Shown here piece after piece: positions 1 to 6,966 of a stretch of 21,947 nucleotides of DNA (positions are counted from its first letter, which is position 1; the number at the start of each line of letters is the position of its first letter). Below the pieces are notes generated by a model. The model was not told the DNA's origin, made no database searches, and saw only the letters and a list, made by a program, of their open reading frames with translations. The stretch is from a virus, in IMG/VR virus record IMGVR_UViG_3300030331_002892, positions 1-21,947 of that record; one strand, written 5' to 3'. Both the position numbers and the translations under genes were made by a program.

Positions 1-31
1 GATTAGCTTCACTTTACAGACTGATTAAGAA

Positions 32-589
32 ATGAAGATTGGGTTAGCAGTAGGTCATTCTCGTCAAGGAGACGAGGGGGCCATGACTACTCGTGAGTCT
101 GGCTATTCTATTTCAGAGTATATGTTCAACTCTGATCTAGTTCGTAGGATAGCACCTGCTCTTACTATGGATTATGTGATCTACAACGATTACAAAGACC
201 CTACGTATGTTGGCGCTATTAATTATCTAGCTCAGAAACTAATCGAGGATGAGGTGGATGCTGTTGTCGAGCTACACTTTAACTCGGCCACTCCCCAAGC
301 TGAAGGACACGAATGGCTCTACTGGCATGCTAGCAAAGGTGGTAGCAAGTTAGCTTACGCTTTGAAAGAAGAGATGGAGGAATCGTATCCTGATATGAAG
401 TCCAGAGGGGCGAAGCCTAGAGCCGCAAAGCAACGTGGCTCATACCTGCTTCGCAAAGTTCGACCTATCGCGGTCATTGCGGAACCTTTCTTTGGGAGCA
501 ACTGCGAAGAGTGGATGATGATTAACAACAATCGTGGGAAACTAGCAGGGGTTTACGCGAGAGCCCTAAACAAATTTGCAGACGGATGA
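32..589 (+). CDS. N-acetylmuramoyl-L-alanine amidase (endolysin), Amidase_3-like
   Basis: The 185-residue protein has the pattern of zinc-dependent Amidase_3 enzymes, which cut the amide bond between N-acetylmuramic acid and L-alanine in peptidoglycan. An N-terminal GHSRQGDEGA stretch gives zinc ligand His9. Glu29 fits the second ligand. ELHFNSA around residue 82 supplies the second His. AEPFFGSNCEE around residue 151 supplies the probable catalytic Glu. No signal peptide or membrane segment is seen, so release to the cell wall would need a holin or host lysis; no holin is evident in the window. The start is an ATG preceded by an A-rich stretch without a clear Shine-Dalgarno. Its stop overlaps the next ATG (ATGA), so the two genes are probably translated together. 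The function call is from motifs and is fairly secure; the exact cleaved bond is inferred from the family. Confidence 0.82.
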   Translation: MKIGLAVGHSRQGDEGAMTTRESGYSISEYMFNSDLVRRIAPALTMDYVIYNDYKDPTYVGAINYLAQKLIEDEVDAVVELHFNSATPQAEGHEWLYWHASKGGSKLAYALKEEMEESYPDMKSRGAKPRAAKQRGSYLLRKVRPIAVIAEPFFGSNCEEWMMINNNRGKLAGVYARALNKFADG

Positions 590-897
590 CTCTCCCCAAA
601 TCAATCCACATAGCAGGAGTTCCTGTTAAGATTATTAGAGAAGACCTAAGCGATGAGAACAATCGTTCAAAAGGGTATTACGGATACTACTCTCACGAGC
701 GAAAAACCATAGTAATTGATTCGTCCTTAAAACCAGCAGAAATAAAATCAACAATTCGACACGAAATGATCCACGCCTCTCTCGCCTTCAGCGGCCTCGA
801 TAGATTGGATTCCTTTGAGGAAGAGAGTCTGGTAGTATGTATTGAAGAACTATTCTTTCCAGCATGGGAAAGATTCTGCAAAAGATTTAAAGTATAA
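586..897 (+). CDS. Small HExxH putative zinc metallopeptidase
   Basis: This 103-residue protein carries an HEMIH motif (His59, Glu60, His63), the classical zinc-binding and catalytic signature of gluzincin-type metallopeptidases. A run of acidic residues 16-17 positions later (Glu78-Glu80, followed by SLV) could supply the third zinc ligand. The size and layout, a beta-rich N-terminal half followed by the HExxH helix, resemble the small phage metallopeptidases related to SprT or ImmA/IrrE. I cannot assign it to one family. It starts inside the amidase stop codon (ATGA), and its own TAA overlaps the next ATG (TAATG), placing it in the left plus-strand operon. A substrate cannot be read from the sequence. 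Lysis assistance, virion maturation or cleavage of a host regulator are all possible. Confidence 0.65.
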   Translation: MTLPKSIHIAGVPVKIIREDLSDENNRSKGYYGYYSHERKTIVIDSSLKPAEIKSTIRHEMIHASLAFSGLDRLDSFEEESLVVCIEELFFPAWERFCKRFKV

Positions 898-1085
898 TGC
901 CTAAGAAAAAATCTAAATCTCGTGTAAATGAAGCCGGTAATTACACCAAGCCCGCTATGCGAAAGCGTATGTTTCAGCGCATTAAAGCCGGTTCCAAGGG
1001 CGGGAGGCCGGGACAATGGTCAGCTAGAAAAGCTCAGTTGCTCGCATCGCGTTACAAAAAAGCGGGCGGCGGTTATCGAAACTAA
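897..1085 (+). CDS. Small basic phage protein of unknown function (62 aa)
   Basis: This short, strongly basic protein (Lys, Arg, Gly and Ser rich) has a conserved-looking centre, KPAMRKRMFQRIKAG, followed by a GGRPGQWSARKAQLLA segment and a Gly-rich end (GGGYRN). I recognise this pattern from many marine phage genomes, where it is annotated only as hypothetical. The WSARKAQLLA stretch is probably an amphipathic helix. The charge suggests nucleic acid binding, which is inference. The ATG overlaps the previous stop as TAATG, so translation is probably coupled to the metallopeptidase-like gene. No function is established. Confidence 0.72.
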   Translation: MPKKKSKSRVNEAGNYTKPAMRKRMFQRIKAGSKGGRPGQWSARKAQLLASRYKKAGGGYRN

Positions 1086-1100
1086 TTACTCATAACTACT

Positions 1101-1295
1101 ATGAAAACACCCCAACAAAAACGTGGAGAAAAACTCCTAAAAAAGAAAGCTCTTACCAAGAGGCAAGAAGACACAATGAAACGCCATAGTGTTCACCACA
1201 CAAAGGCGCATATGACTTCTATGAGAAATGCAATGATGGCAGGGAAGACCTTTGGTCAAGCCCATAAAGAAGCCATGAAAAAAGTAGGTAAGTAA
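1101..1295 (+). CDS. Small basic His/Met/Lys-rich protein (64 aa)
   Basis: This 64-residue protein has three parts. The N-terminal third is Lys-rich. A middle segment reads KRQEDTMKRHSVHHTKAHM. A C-terminal segment resembles MRNAMMAGKTFGQAHKEAMKKVGK-type endings that I recall from other aquatic phage and algal virus proteins. Four histidines fall within about ten residues (34-43), which could bind a metal or pack as a charged helix. It lies 15 nt downstream of the preceding stop, and its TAA overlaps the next ATG (TAATG). No enzymatic motif is visible. Its role is unknown. A small nucleic-acid-binding or virion-associated protein is plausible but unproven. Confidence 0.68.
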   Translation: MKTPQQKRGEKLLKKKALTKRQEDTMKRHSVHHTKAHMTSMRNAMMAGKTFGQAHKEAMKKVGK

Positions 1296-1612
1296 TGGCC
1301 AAGGCAGCTTCACAGAGATCTTTAGAGCGTTGGACTAAACAGAAGTGGCGCACTAAAAGCGGCAAGAAGTCTAGTGAGACGGGAGAAAGATATTTGCCCG
1401 AAGCAGCAATCAAGGCATTGTCCCCTGCTGAGTATGCAGCAACAACACGAGCTAAACGTGCAGGGACTAGGAAAGGAAAGCAGTTCGTAAAACAGCCCAA
1501 ACGAATTGCAGAAAAAACAAGAGCATACAGGGGTGGGTCTTTACGAAGAGCTAGTAAGCCCCCGCGCCGCCGTTCACGAGCCTCGGCTATGCGGCGAGCG
1601 CGTAAAAAATGA
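1295..1612 (+). CDS. Basic protein of unknown function, DUF5872-like pattern (105 aa)
   Basis: The sequence begins SLERWTKQKWRTKSGKKS, continues with RYLPEAAIKALSPAEYAATTRAKRAGTRKGKQF, and ends in an Arg/Lys-rich tail (residues about 80-105). The Trp-Thr-Lys-Gln-Lys-Trp-Arg start and the AATTRAK-x-KGKQF centre match a small family of unknown function found in phages and large algal viruses. I believe this is the one called DUF5872, but I cannot check. The extreme positive charge of the tail argues for binding DNA or RNA. The upstream TAGGT, 5-6 nt before the ATG, is one of the few near-Shine-Dalgarno matches in the window. The start also overlaps the preceding stop (TAATG), and the stop overlaps the next start (ATGA). 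Confidence 0.72.
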   Translation: MAKAASQRSLERWTKQKWRTKSGKKSSETGERYLPEAAIKALSPAEYAATTRAKRAGTRKGKQFVKQPKRIAEKTRAYRGGSLRRASKPPRRRSRASAMRRARKK

Positions 1613-2160
1613 GTCAATTCAGACAACTTAAAAATAGGTTTGTCCTGTTTCACCCAAACAAAGATGATGTAGCAGAAGCTTTTCGCAGGTCGCAATCTTT
1701 GGGTATCCCCCCTAATTCTTTTACAAGAGGGGTGGGCCGCATGACTGGTTTTCTTGGCGAAGTAGCTTTTGAGAAATACATTAAAGGAGCAAAGCATGTC
1801 GGTGAACAGTGCTACACGCATGACTATCTTTTCAAAGGTAACAAAGTAGACGTAAAGTCAAAGACCTGCACGACACGTCCTCAGCTTCATTATATTGCGA
1901 GCGTAAACTCAGAGAACAAGAAGCTGAAAGCTGATGTGTATTTCTTCACACGAGTCCACAAGGATTTAACTCGGGTTTGGTTACTAGGTTGGGCGAGTGC
2001 CTACCATGTAACGCGACCAAAGAACTACAAAGAAAAAGGAGACTGCGACAGCGAGGGGTTCAAGTATTTAAGTAGCGGATTCCACCTCCCGATCAAACGG
2101 CTACGGCGTCCTGATTCTTTTGAGTCATCACATCAATATCGTAAGCGGAAGAAAGATTGA
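1609..2160 (+). CDS. PD-(D/E)XK nuclease-like phage protein (183 aa)
   Basis: Three elements match the core of a restriction-endonuclease-like fold in the right order. The first is a helix with GFLGEVAFE (Glu51). The second is HDYLF with Asp72, followed by a short turn. The third is VDVKSK, whose Asp81 and Lys83 form the D-x-K pair. This layout is typical of small PD-(D/E)XK phage endonucleases. The rest of the protein is beta-rich with a basic, Arg/Lys-rich C-terminus. It closes the left plus-strand operon, and its ATG lies in the stop codon of the preceding basic protein (ATGA). The last 22 codons overlap, tail to tail, the end of the minus-strand primase-helicase gene. The substrate is unknown; host DNA degradation, packaging or recombination are all possible. 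Confidence 0.65.
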   Translation: MSQFRQLKNRFVLFHPNKDDVAEAFRRSQSLGIPPNSFTRGVGRMTGFLGEVAFEKYIKGAKHVGEQCYTHDYLFKGNKVDVKSKTCTTRPQLHYIASVNSENKKLKADVYFFTRVHKDLTRVWLLGWASAYHVTRPKNYKEKGDCDSEGFKYLSSGFHLPIKRLRRPDSFESSHQYRKRKKD

Positions 2161-4270
2161 TCTCCCAGATCTTCCCACCCCCTCTGCCCTTTGATAACAC
2201 GGGGCGCACATGGTCATTGTTCTTGCTGGATTCTTCTAGTGTAGACATACCGCGCCGGACGAACTCAAGATTGTTGGACATCCCCACGTTTCTCCCATTG
2301 TTGAAATCGTGCAGGGCAACTTGGAACTCCGTTAGTGTCCCCGTCCAATGCGACATCTTATCGTTCATCTCGCGGCACCTCTTAACAAAGAACTCCACTA
2401 GTTCAGCAACTGTGCTCCGGCTTGAGTTGTCGTAAGCGGCGTCGGCTACCTTACGGTCGATAAAGGAGCGAACCCCGAACCGGCCTACATCTTCCACGGC
2501 TGGCGGGATCACCCAGTCCATCAAGAACTTCGCAAAGAAAGGAAGTTCTTCCTCAATAGTCTTCTCCAGAATAGTATTACTAGGGAAGTTGCTGGTAGCC
2601 TTTTCGGATATTCGCAAAGCCATAAGCTTGTCCCTGTTGCTGCTATCGAGCGACGGGATCACAGACAGGCTGTTGATGTCCATGTTAAGGGACATCACGA
2701 CTCGTCCAGTCCACGGAATACTCATAGCATCTGCATACTTAGCTTGATACTCAACTCTTGGATTAGCCACCGCCCTCTTGATCAACTCTGTCGCTTTGCG
2801 TTGGTCCTGAAAAGAGGCTGCTGATGTCGTATCGTCAATCACCCATGCGGCTACACGGCCAAGGTCTTTGTTGAATCGAGTCTGGCCTGACAGGTAATCT
2901 GAAGCGTCCGCATACCCTCCGACCAGACCGCTGATGACTCTGTTGGATAGCAGGGACTTTCCTTTGTTGGTTGGTCCCACCAATAGCAAAGCCTGACCTT
3001 GGACAAACTCTTTTTGCAGCACGGACATATAGAATCTCTTCAACCAAGAATAGAAGTAGTCCAAAGCAGGGCTTGTCCCACTGTCCACAAACAGTTGATT
3101 CAACCACTTATTTAAGAACGGCCACTTAGATCTATCCCCGTCCGCATCAGGTTGAACAGGATCAATATTCGCACAGTTAAGTATTCTGTGCCCGTTGTAG
3201 CTCACCACCCGATCTCCTGAGAATACAACAGGTGCAATTTCGTCGATCCTGTTCTGATTGCTTACGGTCAATATAGCGGCCTCAACTTCTGACAATGGTT
3301 GGTTCTTGCGAGGCTTGGCCGTGAACCCTGCTTGCCGTAGCTCTAAAATGAGCTGGTCTCGTGGTATAGACACCGCGCTGTTATACAACACCTTAAAGAA
3401 ACTACGACCATTAAACCAGTATTCGTCGAGAAGACCCGCCAGCTTCTTCTCTTCGTAGTCCTTCACAAACCCCGCTCCGAATATGTCGCGCCACGACATG
3501 AACCCTTTCCCAGCACGGTCGCTGTAGCAGACAATCCCATCTTCTACCACCTGACACCCGTCCCTGTTTATTCCATCGTCAATCCAGAACAGTGGCCCAC
3601 GAGATCCTATCTCAAAGTCCCCGACCCAACGGTTCGGGAATCGGGATTCAATCTCTTCCGCTACGGCAATGATAGGTATCGAGGTATCGGCAGACTGAGG
3701 AGGCTTGTCATCTACTGACTTGGCCAGAGCGGCTTGAACAATACTATCCTCTATGGGGTCAGCAGTATTGACCCAATCTTCGCCTAGTTCAAAATACTGA
3801 TTGGCCCGAAGTGATGAGCTATCGAAACCAGCGAATAGTTTGTTGAGCTGCAACGACTTCATCATGTTCAACATGAACGTGTCGAACAGCTCGGGCTCTA
3901 TGGGTATAGGGTTTTTAAACTCCCACACCAAACGTAAATATCCTGATTGAGTTTGTGATCTCCATGTCGGGCTTTTACCCGCCCCACATTTATACTTAAT
4001 ATCACTATCAATAGCTAACCAGTTTACCGATGCGTCGTAGTCTGCTACCACACCATATATCTTATTGGCAGGATTGTCATTGCTGATCCTTTTTGAAGGA
4101 GCCCTCCCCTCCACAGTAGAGTAAAAAACATGATCCGTTTGTGAATCAGCACACCAATCTCGATACTCTGCTTTGTTTGAAAACTTGGGTTTCTGTTTCT
4201 TAATTTTACTTACGTCTGCTGTAAAGTGGGCGCTATTGTCCCGCAGATTTTTCAAGTAACGATATTTCAT
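2093..4270 (-). CDS. AEP-type primase fused to SF3 helicase (primase-helicase)
   Basis: This replicative protein of 725 residues combines two activities. The N-terminal third looks like an archaeo-eukaryotic primase domain: VVADYD gives Asp77 and Asp79 as metal ligands, and FAGFDSS gives Asp150. The C-terminal half is a superfamily 3 helicase, with Walker A GPTNKGKS at 432-439, Walker B WVIDD at 476-480 and sensor-type SLNMD at 527-531. Such proteins make primers and unwind the fork for the phage polymerase. I chose the ATG at 4270 because it overlaps the polymerase stop codon as ATGA; the frame stays open upstream to 4327 but that part lies inside polA. The 3' end overlaps the convergent nuclease-like gene by 68 bp. 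It is the last gene of the minus-strand operon. Confidence 0.85.
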   Translation of the reverse strand: MKYRYLKNLRDNSAHFTADVSKIKKQKPKFSNKAEYRDWCADSQTDHVFYSTVEGRAPSKRISNDNPANKIYGVVADYDASVNWLAIDSDIKYKCGAGKSPTWRSQTQSGYLRLVWEFKNPIPIEPELFDTFMLNMMKSLQLNKLFAGFDSSSLRANQYFELGEDWVNTADPIEDSIVQAALAKSVDDKPPQSADTSIPIIAVAEEIESRFPNRWVGDFEIGSRGPLFWIDDGINRDGCQVVEDGIVCYSDRAGKGFMSWRDIFGAGFVKDYEEKKLAGLLDEYWFNGRSFFKVLYNSAVSIPRDQLILELRQAGFTAKPRKNQPLSEVEAAILTVSNQNRIDEIAPVVFSGDRVVSYNGHRILNCANIDPVQPDADGDRSKWPFLNKWLNQLFVDSGTSPALDYFYSWLKRFYMSVLQKEFVQGQALLLVGPTNKGKSLLSNRVISGLVGGYADASDYLSGQTRFNKDLGRVAAWVIDDTTSAASFQDQRKATELIKRAVANPRVEYQAKYADAMSIPWTGRVVMSLNMDINSLSVIPSLDSSNRDKLMALRISEKATSNFPSNTILEKTIEEELPFFAKFLMDWVIPPAVEDVGRFGVRSFIDRKVADAAYDNSSRSTVAELVEFFVKRCREMNDKMSHWTGTLTEFQVALHDFNNGRNVGMSNNLEFVRRGMSTLEESSKNNDHVRPVLSKGRGGGKIWEINLSSAYDIDVMTQKNQDAVAV

Positions 4271-6027
4271 TTTTGGTATCTCTGTATGATCTGTCCTTCT
4301 GCCGCCAAAGGAATGTCGGGAATCCATGTCGGCGGCGTTGACATGATCTCTATTGTTTTCTCCAAAACTGACTCAGATTCTTTTTCATCACATTCAATAA
4401 TGACCTCATCGTGGACGTGAAAAATTAACTTCAAACCCTCCTGCTCCAACCTGACGATCATGTCTGAAAAGACATCTCTTGCAAGTCCTTGCGAAAGGTT
4501 TTCCGCGACTACCCCACCCCATAACTTCATTGGTAGTCTTTTGCCGTTTCGGCTGATTATAGCCTGATGACTTAAGCGCCCATTCTGTTTAACCAGTTTT
4601 ATTCGACCGTAGTCAATTTTTCGACCTGACGGGAGCAGTGCGACGTAAGGAGTTTTTGTGTCGTAGCATTGCCTCAAGCGGTAGTTGATTTTCCTCCAGA
4701 ACCTTGGGATGGTAAAAAGCCTGTTTCTGTAAAGATCTACAGCATTCTTTGCCTCATCTATTGGCATGTTATACATCTCAGAAAATTTAATAGCTCCTGC
4801 ACCATACCCACACCCTAAGACAATAGCCTTTACCTTGTGCCGTAGTTTAGGGTTTTTCTCTTTCAAAGACCCCCAGTCCTTTTCCCACAAATCCATCCTG
4901 ATTGCGAACGCTTCGTAAATGTCTTCAGTGTTGGCGATTTCATTTAAAGTGGCTTTATCCTCAGCTAACCAGCACAAAGTCCGCACCTCGATCTGAGATA
5001 GGTCAACGACAACTAGCTTCTTACCTTCGGGCGCACAAATCATGTGGCGAAGGTTGACCCCGAACATTTCCTCGCGGGGTAGGTTCTGTAGGTTAAGGTT
5101 GCCGCCACTGCCGGAAAAACGTCCAGTGTGCCCACCCCAATACATCAAGCCTCCGTAGTATCTCCCGTCTGGCAAGGTGGCGTAGTCGAATGCTTCGAGC
5201 TTCTTCTTGAGCGCGTTGATACGACGCCAGTTAGAGACAGCTTCAACCCATTTATATTTATGGCCGAACTGTCGCAGCCACTCCTGTGCGTCTACGTCTG
5301 TTTGCGCTAAAGATTTAGGAGGCTCTAAACCGTGTTGCAAACATTCCTCATCGAATGCTTTCCTGCTTAGAAGAGGTTTTTCACCGGCCCATGGGATAGC
5401 TTGTTCTGCATCAAAAAGCCTTTTATTGATTGTTTCAAGTTGTTCTTTTAGAAGACCTGTATCCATAGGCAGACCTCTCTGGATTATTCTCCTATTAGTA
5501 AGGCTAATCAGCTTCTCATGGTCAGGCCATTTATCTTTATACTTCTGCCAAAGTTGCAAACATAGAACTGAGTCCTTCAAAGCATACTCACTAACTTCCT
5601 TTCGGAAATCTTCGGGCATGTTCTCCCAACGCTTTGCGGACATGTTGTCTCGCGTCGTCTTCGACATTTCGAGGTCAAAGGCCTCTTTGCAGGCATTCTT
5701 CAATGATCTAGGCAGCCCACAAGCAGCAGCCATATCTGCGGTGCAGTGCCATTCAGAAAAGTCAACAGAAGGCCACCAGCCTTTCTCTACTCCAAAGAAG
5801 TAAAGTGTCTCGTCAAAAGATGCGTTATGAGAAAGAACCCTCTGACTTTCAAGCAGACTCCAGTCAAAGTCTTTAGGGTGGCCGACAAACTCGTAGCCGT
5901 TGTCGCCAACCACCGACACCATGTAGGCGTCAAATTCAGGGTGTGAAAAATATCCCAGTGGTCCTAGCCGCCTGATTGAGCAGGTCTTGTCATAGTAAGA
6001 CTCAAAGTCCAATGCGTAGGTATCCAT
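4267..6027 (-). CDS. polA: Family A DNA polymerase with 3'-5' exonuclease (Leu at the '762' position)
   Basis: This 586-residue replicative polymerase has a proofreading exonuclease domain: Exo I ALDFES (Asp7, Glu9), Exo II SHNASFD (Asp72) and Exo III YALKD (Tyr148, Asp152). The polymerase motifs follow. Motif A is VVVDLSQIEVR (Asp342). Motif B is RHKVKAIVLGCGYG (Arg396, Lys400, Tyr408). Motif C is HVHDEV (Asp540). Aligned to E. coli Pol I, position 762 is Leu404 rather than Phe or Tyr. No 5'-3' exonuclease domain is present. I chose the ATG at 6027, nine residues before Exo I begins. The frame extends to a GTG at 6054, but that GTG lies inside the terminator hairpin. Shine-Dalgarno support is weak. 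The stop overlaps the primase-helicase start. Confidence 0.93.
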   Translation of the reverse strand: MDTYALDFESYYDKTCSIRRLGPLGYFSHPEFDAYMVSVVGDNGYEFVGHPKDFDWSLLESQRVLSHNASFDETLYFFGVEKGWWPSVDFSEWHCTADMAAACGLPRSLKNACKEAFDLEMSKTTRDNMSAKRWENMPEDFRKEVSEYALKDSVLCLQLWQKYKDKWPDHEKLISLTNRRIIQRGLPMDTGLLKEQLETINKRLFDAEQAIPWAGEKPLLSRKAFDEECLQHGLEPPKSLAQTDVDAQEWLRQFGHKYKWVEAVSNWRRINALKKKLEAFDYATLPDGRYYGGLMYWGGHTGRFSGSGGNLNLQNLPREEMFGVNLRHMICAPEGKKLVVVDLSQIEVRTLCWLAEDKATLNEIANTEDIYEAFAIRMDLWEKDWGSLKEKNPKLRHKVKAIVLGCGYGAGAIKFSEMYNMPIDEAKNAVDLYRNRLFTIPRFWRKINYRLRQCYDTKTPYVALLPSGRKIDYGRIKLVKQNGRLSHQAIISRNGKRLPMKLWGGVVAENLSQGLARDVFSDMIVRLEQEGLKLIFHVHDEVIIECDEKESESVLEKTIEIMSTPPTWIPDIPLAAEGQIIQRYQK

Positions 6028-6042
6028 AATGTCGTCATATGT

Positions 6043-6082
6043 AAAAAAGCCCACCCCGATGACAAATGGGTCGGGGTGGGCT
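6043..6082 (-). terminator. Strong intrinsic terminator upstream of polA
   Basis: Read on the minus strand, a perfect 12-bp stem (arms 6071-6082 and 6048-6059, GC-rich) closes an 11-nt loop (6060-6070). A run of T residues follows directly (6048-6043). This is a textbook Rho-independent terminator for minus-strand transcripts. There is no T-run on the plus-strand side, so it acts in one direction only. It sits after the coiled-coil gene and only 15 nt before the polA ATG. Confidence 0.87.
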
Positions 6083-6089
6083 ATAAGGG

Positions 6090-6281
6090 TTATTCGTCTA
6101 ACTCAAGATCGAGTTGAGACTCTCCAACATGAGTTTGAAGGGCATCACGAACGACTGACAACTTTCGCAGGTTCGATTGCGCCTCCTCAACTTTTGCGGT
6201 CATTTCCGCAATCATGCCAGAGAGCATTTCAATCTCGGCCTCTAAGACTTCGTGATCCGTCTGGATTGGCTGCGCTTCCAT
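6090..6281 (-). CDS. Small acidic coiled-coil protein (63 aa)
   Basis: The protein is almost wholly predicted helix with heptad-like spacing from residue 10 to about 50 (LEAEIEMLSGMIAEMTAKVEEAQ and on), ending in an acidic tail (LDLELDE). No catalytic motif is seen. It starts in a TAATG overlap with the upstream gene, so it is probably co-translated with the candidate ssDNA-binding protein. It is followed at once by the terminator, so it would be the last gene of the upstream transcript. A partner or oligomerisation role in replication is inferred only from position. It is short, but the in-frame coupling and helical periodicity support it as a real gene. Confidence 0.66.
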   Translation of the reverse strand: MEAQPIQTDHEVLEAEIEMLSGMIAEMTAKVEEAQSNLRKLSVVRDALQTHVGESQLDLELDE

Positions 6282-6955
6282 TACGAGAAGTTTGTAACGA
6301 AAGTTTTAACAGCATCAGTTGGCTCTCCTTGAGCCACTGACAATGACGGTGCATACCACGAATATTTACCTCGGCTGATCAAGGAACTTTTAAAGTCCCA
6401 CAATCTGTGTTGGAGAGAAGCGTCGGGGTTGAAGGCAGCAAACGTAGCTAGACGTTTGAACGTCTGCCGGTATGCGTCCTTTGCGACGTTGAGCCGCCCG
6501 ATTGCGTAGTTATCGTCCCCAATAGGAAACGAATACGCCGCACCATCTCCACCCTCTGGCTGCTTGAACAGGATGGTGATCTCCGCAAACTCCAAGAGAT
6601 CATACTCAGAAGTTGCTTTGATCTGATCGGCCTCTTCCTGCGTGTATGCAATCTGAGGAATCTCATCGCTGTCGTAGTCGATGTCTTCACGCCAACCCTT
6701 GATGACGGAAAGAACGGTGACCGCAACGGTGTCTTCGGCCTCTGCCAAGATGTGTGTCTTGTCGAGAACTAGACTTCCCAGAGGTGCCTCGATTTCACTT
6801 GTCTTCTGAATGATGTTGACGCGAGGCACGTCGATGTCAGAAGAGCTGATTATCAGTCCACTTGCGTTAGCGGTGGTGAGTTCAGCTTTTGGTTTTTCCG
6901 CAAGAGCGGTATTGGTTTCTTGTTTCTTGCTCACTGTTTCTTGTTTCTTGCTCAC
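6281..6955 (-). CDS. Candidate phage ssDNA-binding protein by position (224 aa)
   Basis: I do not recognise the sequence with certainty. It has a low-complexity N-terminus (two copies of a SKKQET heptad), then a beta-rich body with PRVNIIQKTSEIEAPLGS, a VTVLSVIKGWREDI strand and a C-terminal aromatic stretch (GKYSWYAPS). The gene lies directly after a DUF2800-type nuclease and shortly before polA. In many phages that slot holds a DUF2815-type ssDNA-binding protein, so this role is inferred from order, not from motif. The C-terminus is not the acidic tail usual for SSBs. The start is a GTG inside a tandem 21-bp repeat that also provides a second in-frame GTG seven codons later, so the true start is ambiguous. 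The stop overlaps the next ATG (TAATG). Confidence 0.72.
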   Translation of the reverse strand: MSKKQETVSKKQETNTALAEKPKAELTTANASGLIISSSDIDVPRVNIIQKTSEIEAPLGSLVLDKTHILAEAEDTVAVTVLSVIKGWREDIDYDSDEIPQIAYTQEEADQIKATSEYDLLEFAEITILFKQPEGGDGAAYSFPIGDDNYAIGRLNVAKDAYRQTFKRLATFAAFNPDASLQHRLWDFKSSLISRGKYSWYAPSLSVAQGEPTDAVKTFVTNFS

Positions 6956-6966
6956 TGTTTCTTGTT
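6915..6966. repeat. Tandem 21-bp direct repeat (2.5 copies)
   Basis: Two identical 21-bp units occupy 6915-6935 and 6936-6956, followed by about ten bases of a third unit to 6966. The repeat lies over the 5' end of the 224-residue gene. Each full unit encodes the same seven residues and carries one in-frame GTG. The length keeps the reading frame, as expected for slipped-strand duplication under selection. Confidence 0.9.

Noticed and set aside
1-31. End of an upstream gene or a promoter at the left edge
   Set aside because: The stretch is too short to tell; stop codons occur, but no promoter boxes are convincing.
1219-1821. 200-codon minus-strand frame over the small basic protein genes
   Set aside because: The plus-strand genes there overlap by ATGA/TAATG junctions and match known patterns; the antisense frame has no motif.
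2150-2175. Bidirectional terminator between the convergent blocks
   Set aside because: Only a 5-bp stem could be found and no T-run.
5207-5803. 198-codon plus-strand frame antisense to polA
   Set aside because: It lies wholly inside a motif-complete polymerase gene on the other strand, has no recognisable domain, and its composition is that of a reverse-strand shadow.
6028-6054. Upstream GTG start for the DNA polymerase
   Set aside because: The codon is part of the terminator hairpin stem, and the ATG at 6027 leaves the exonuclease motif intact.
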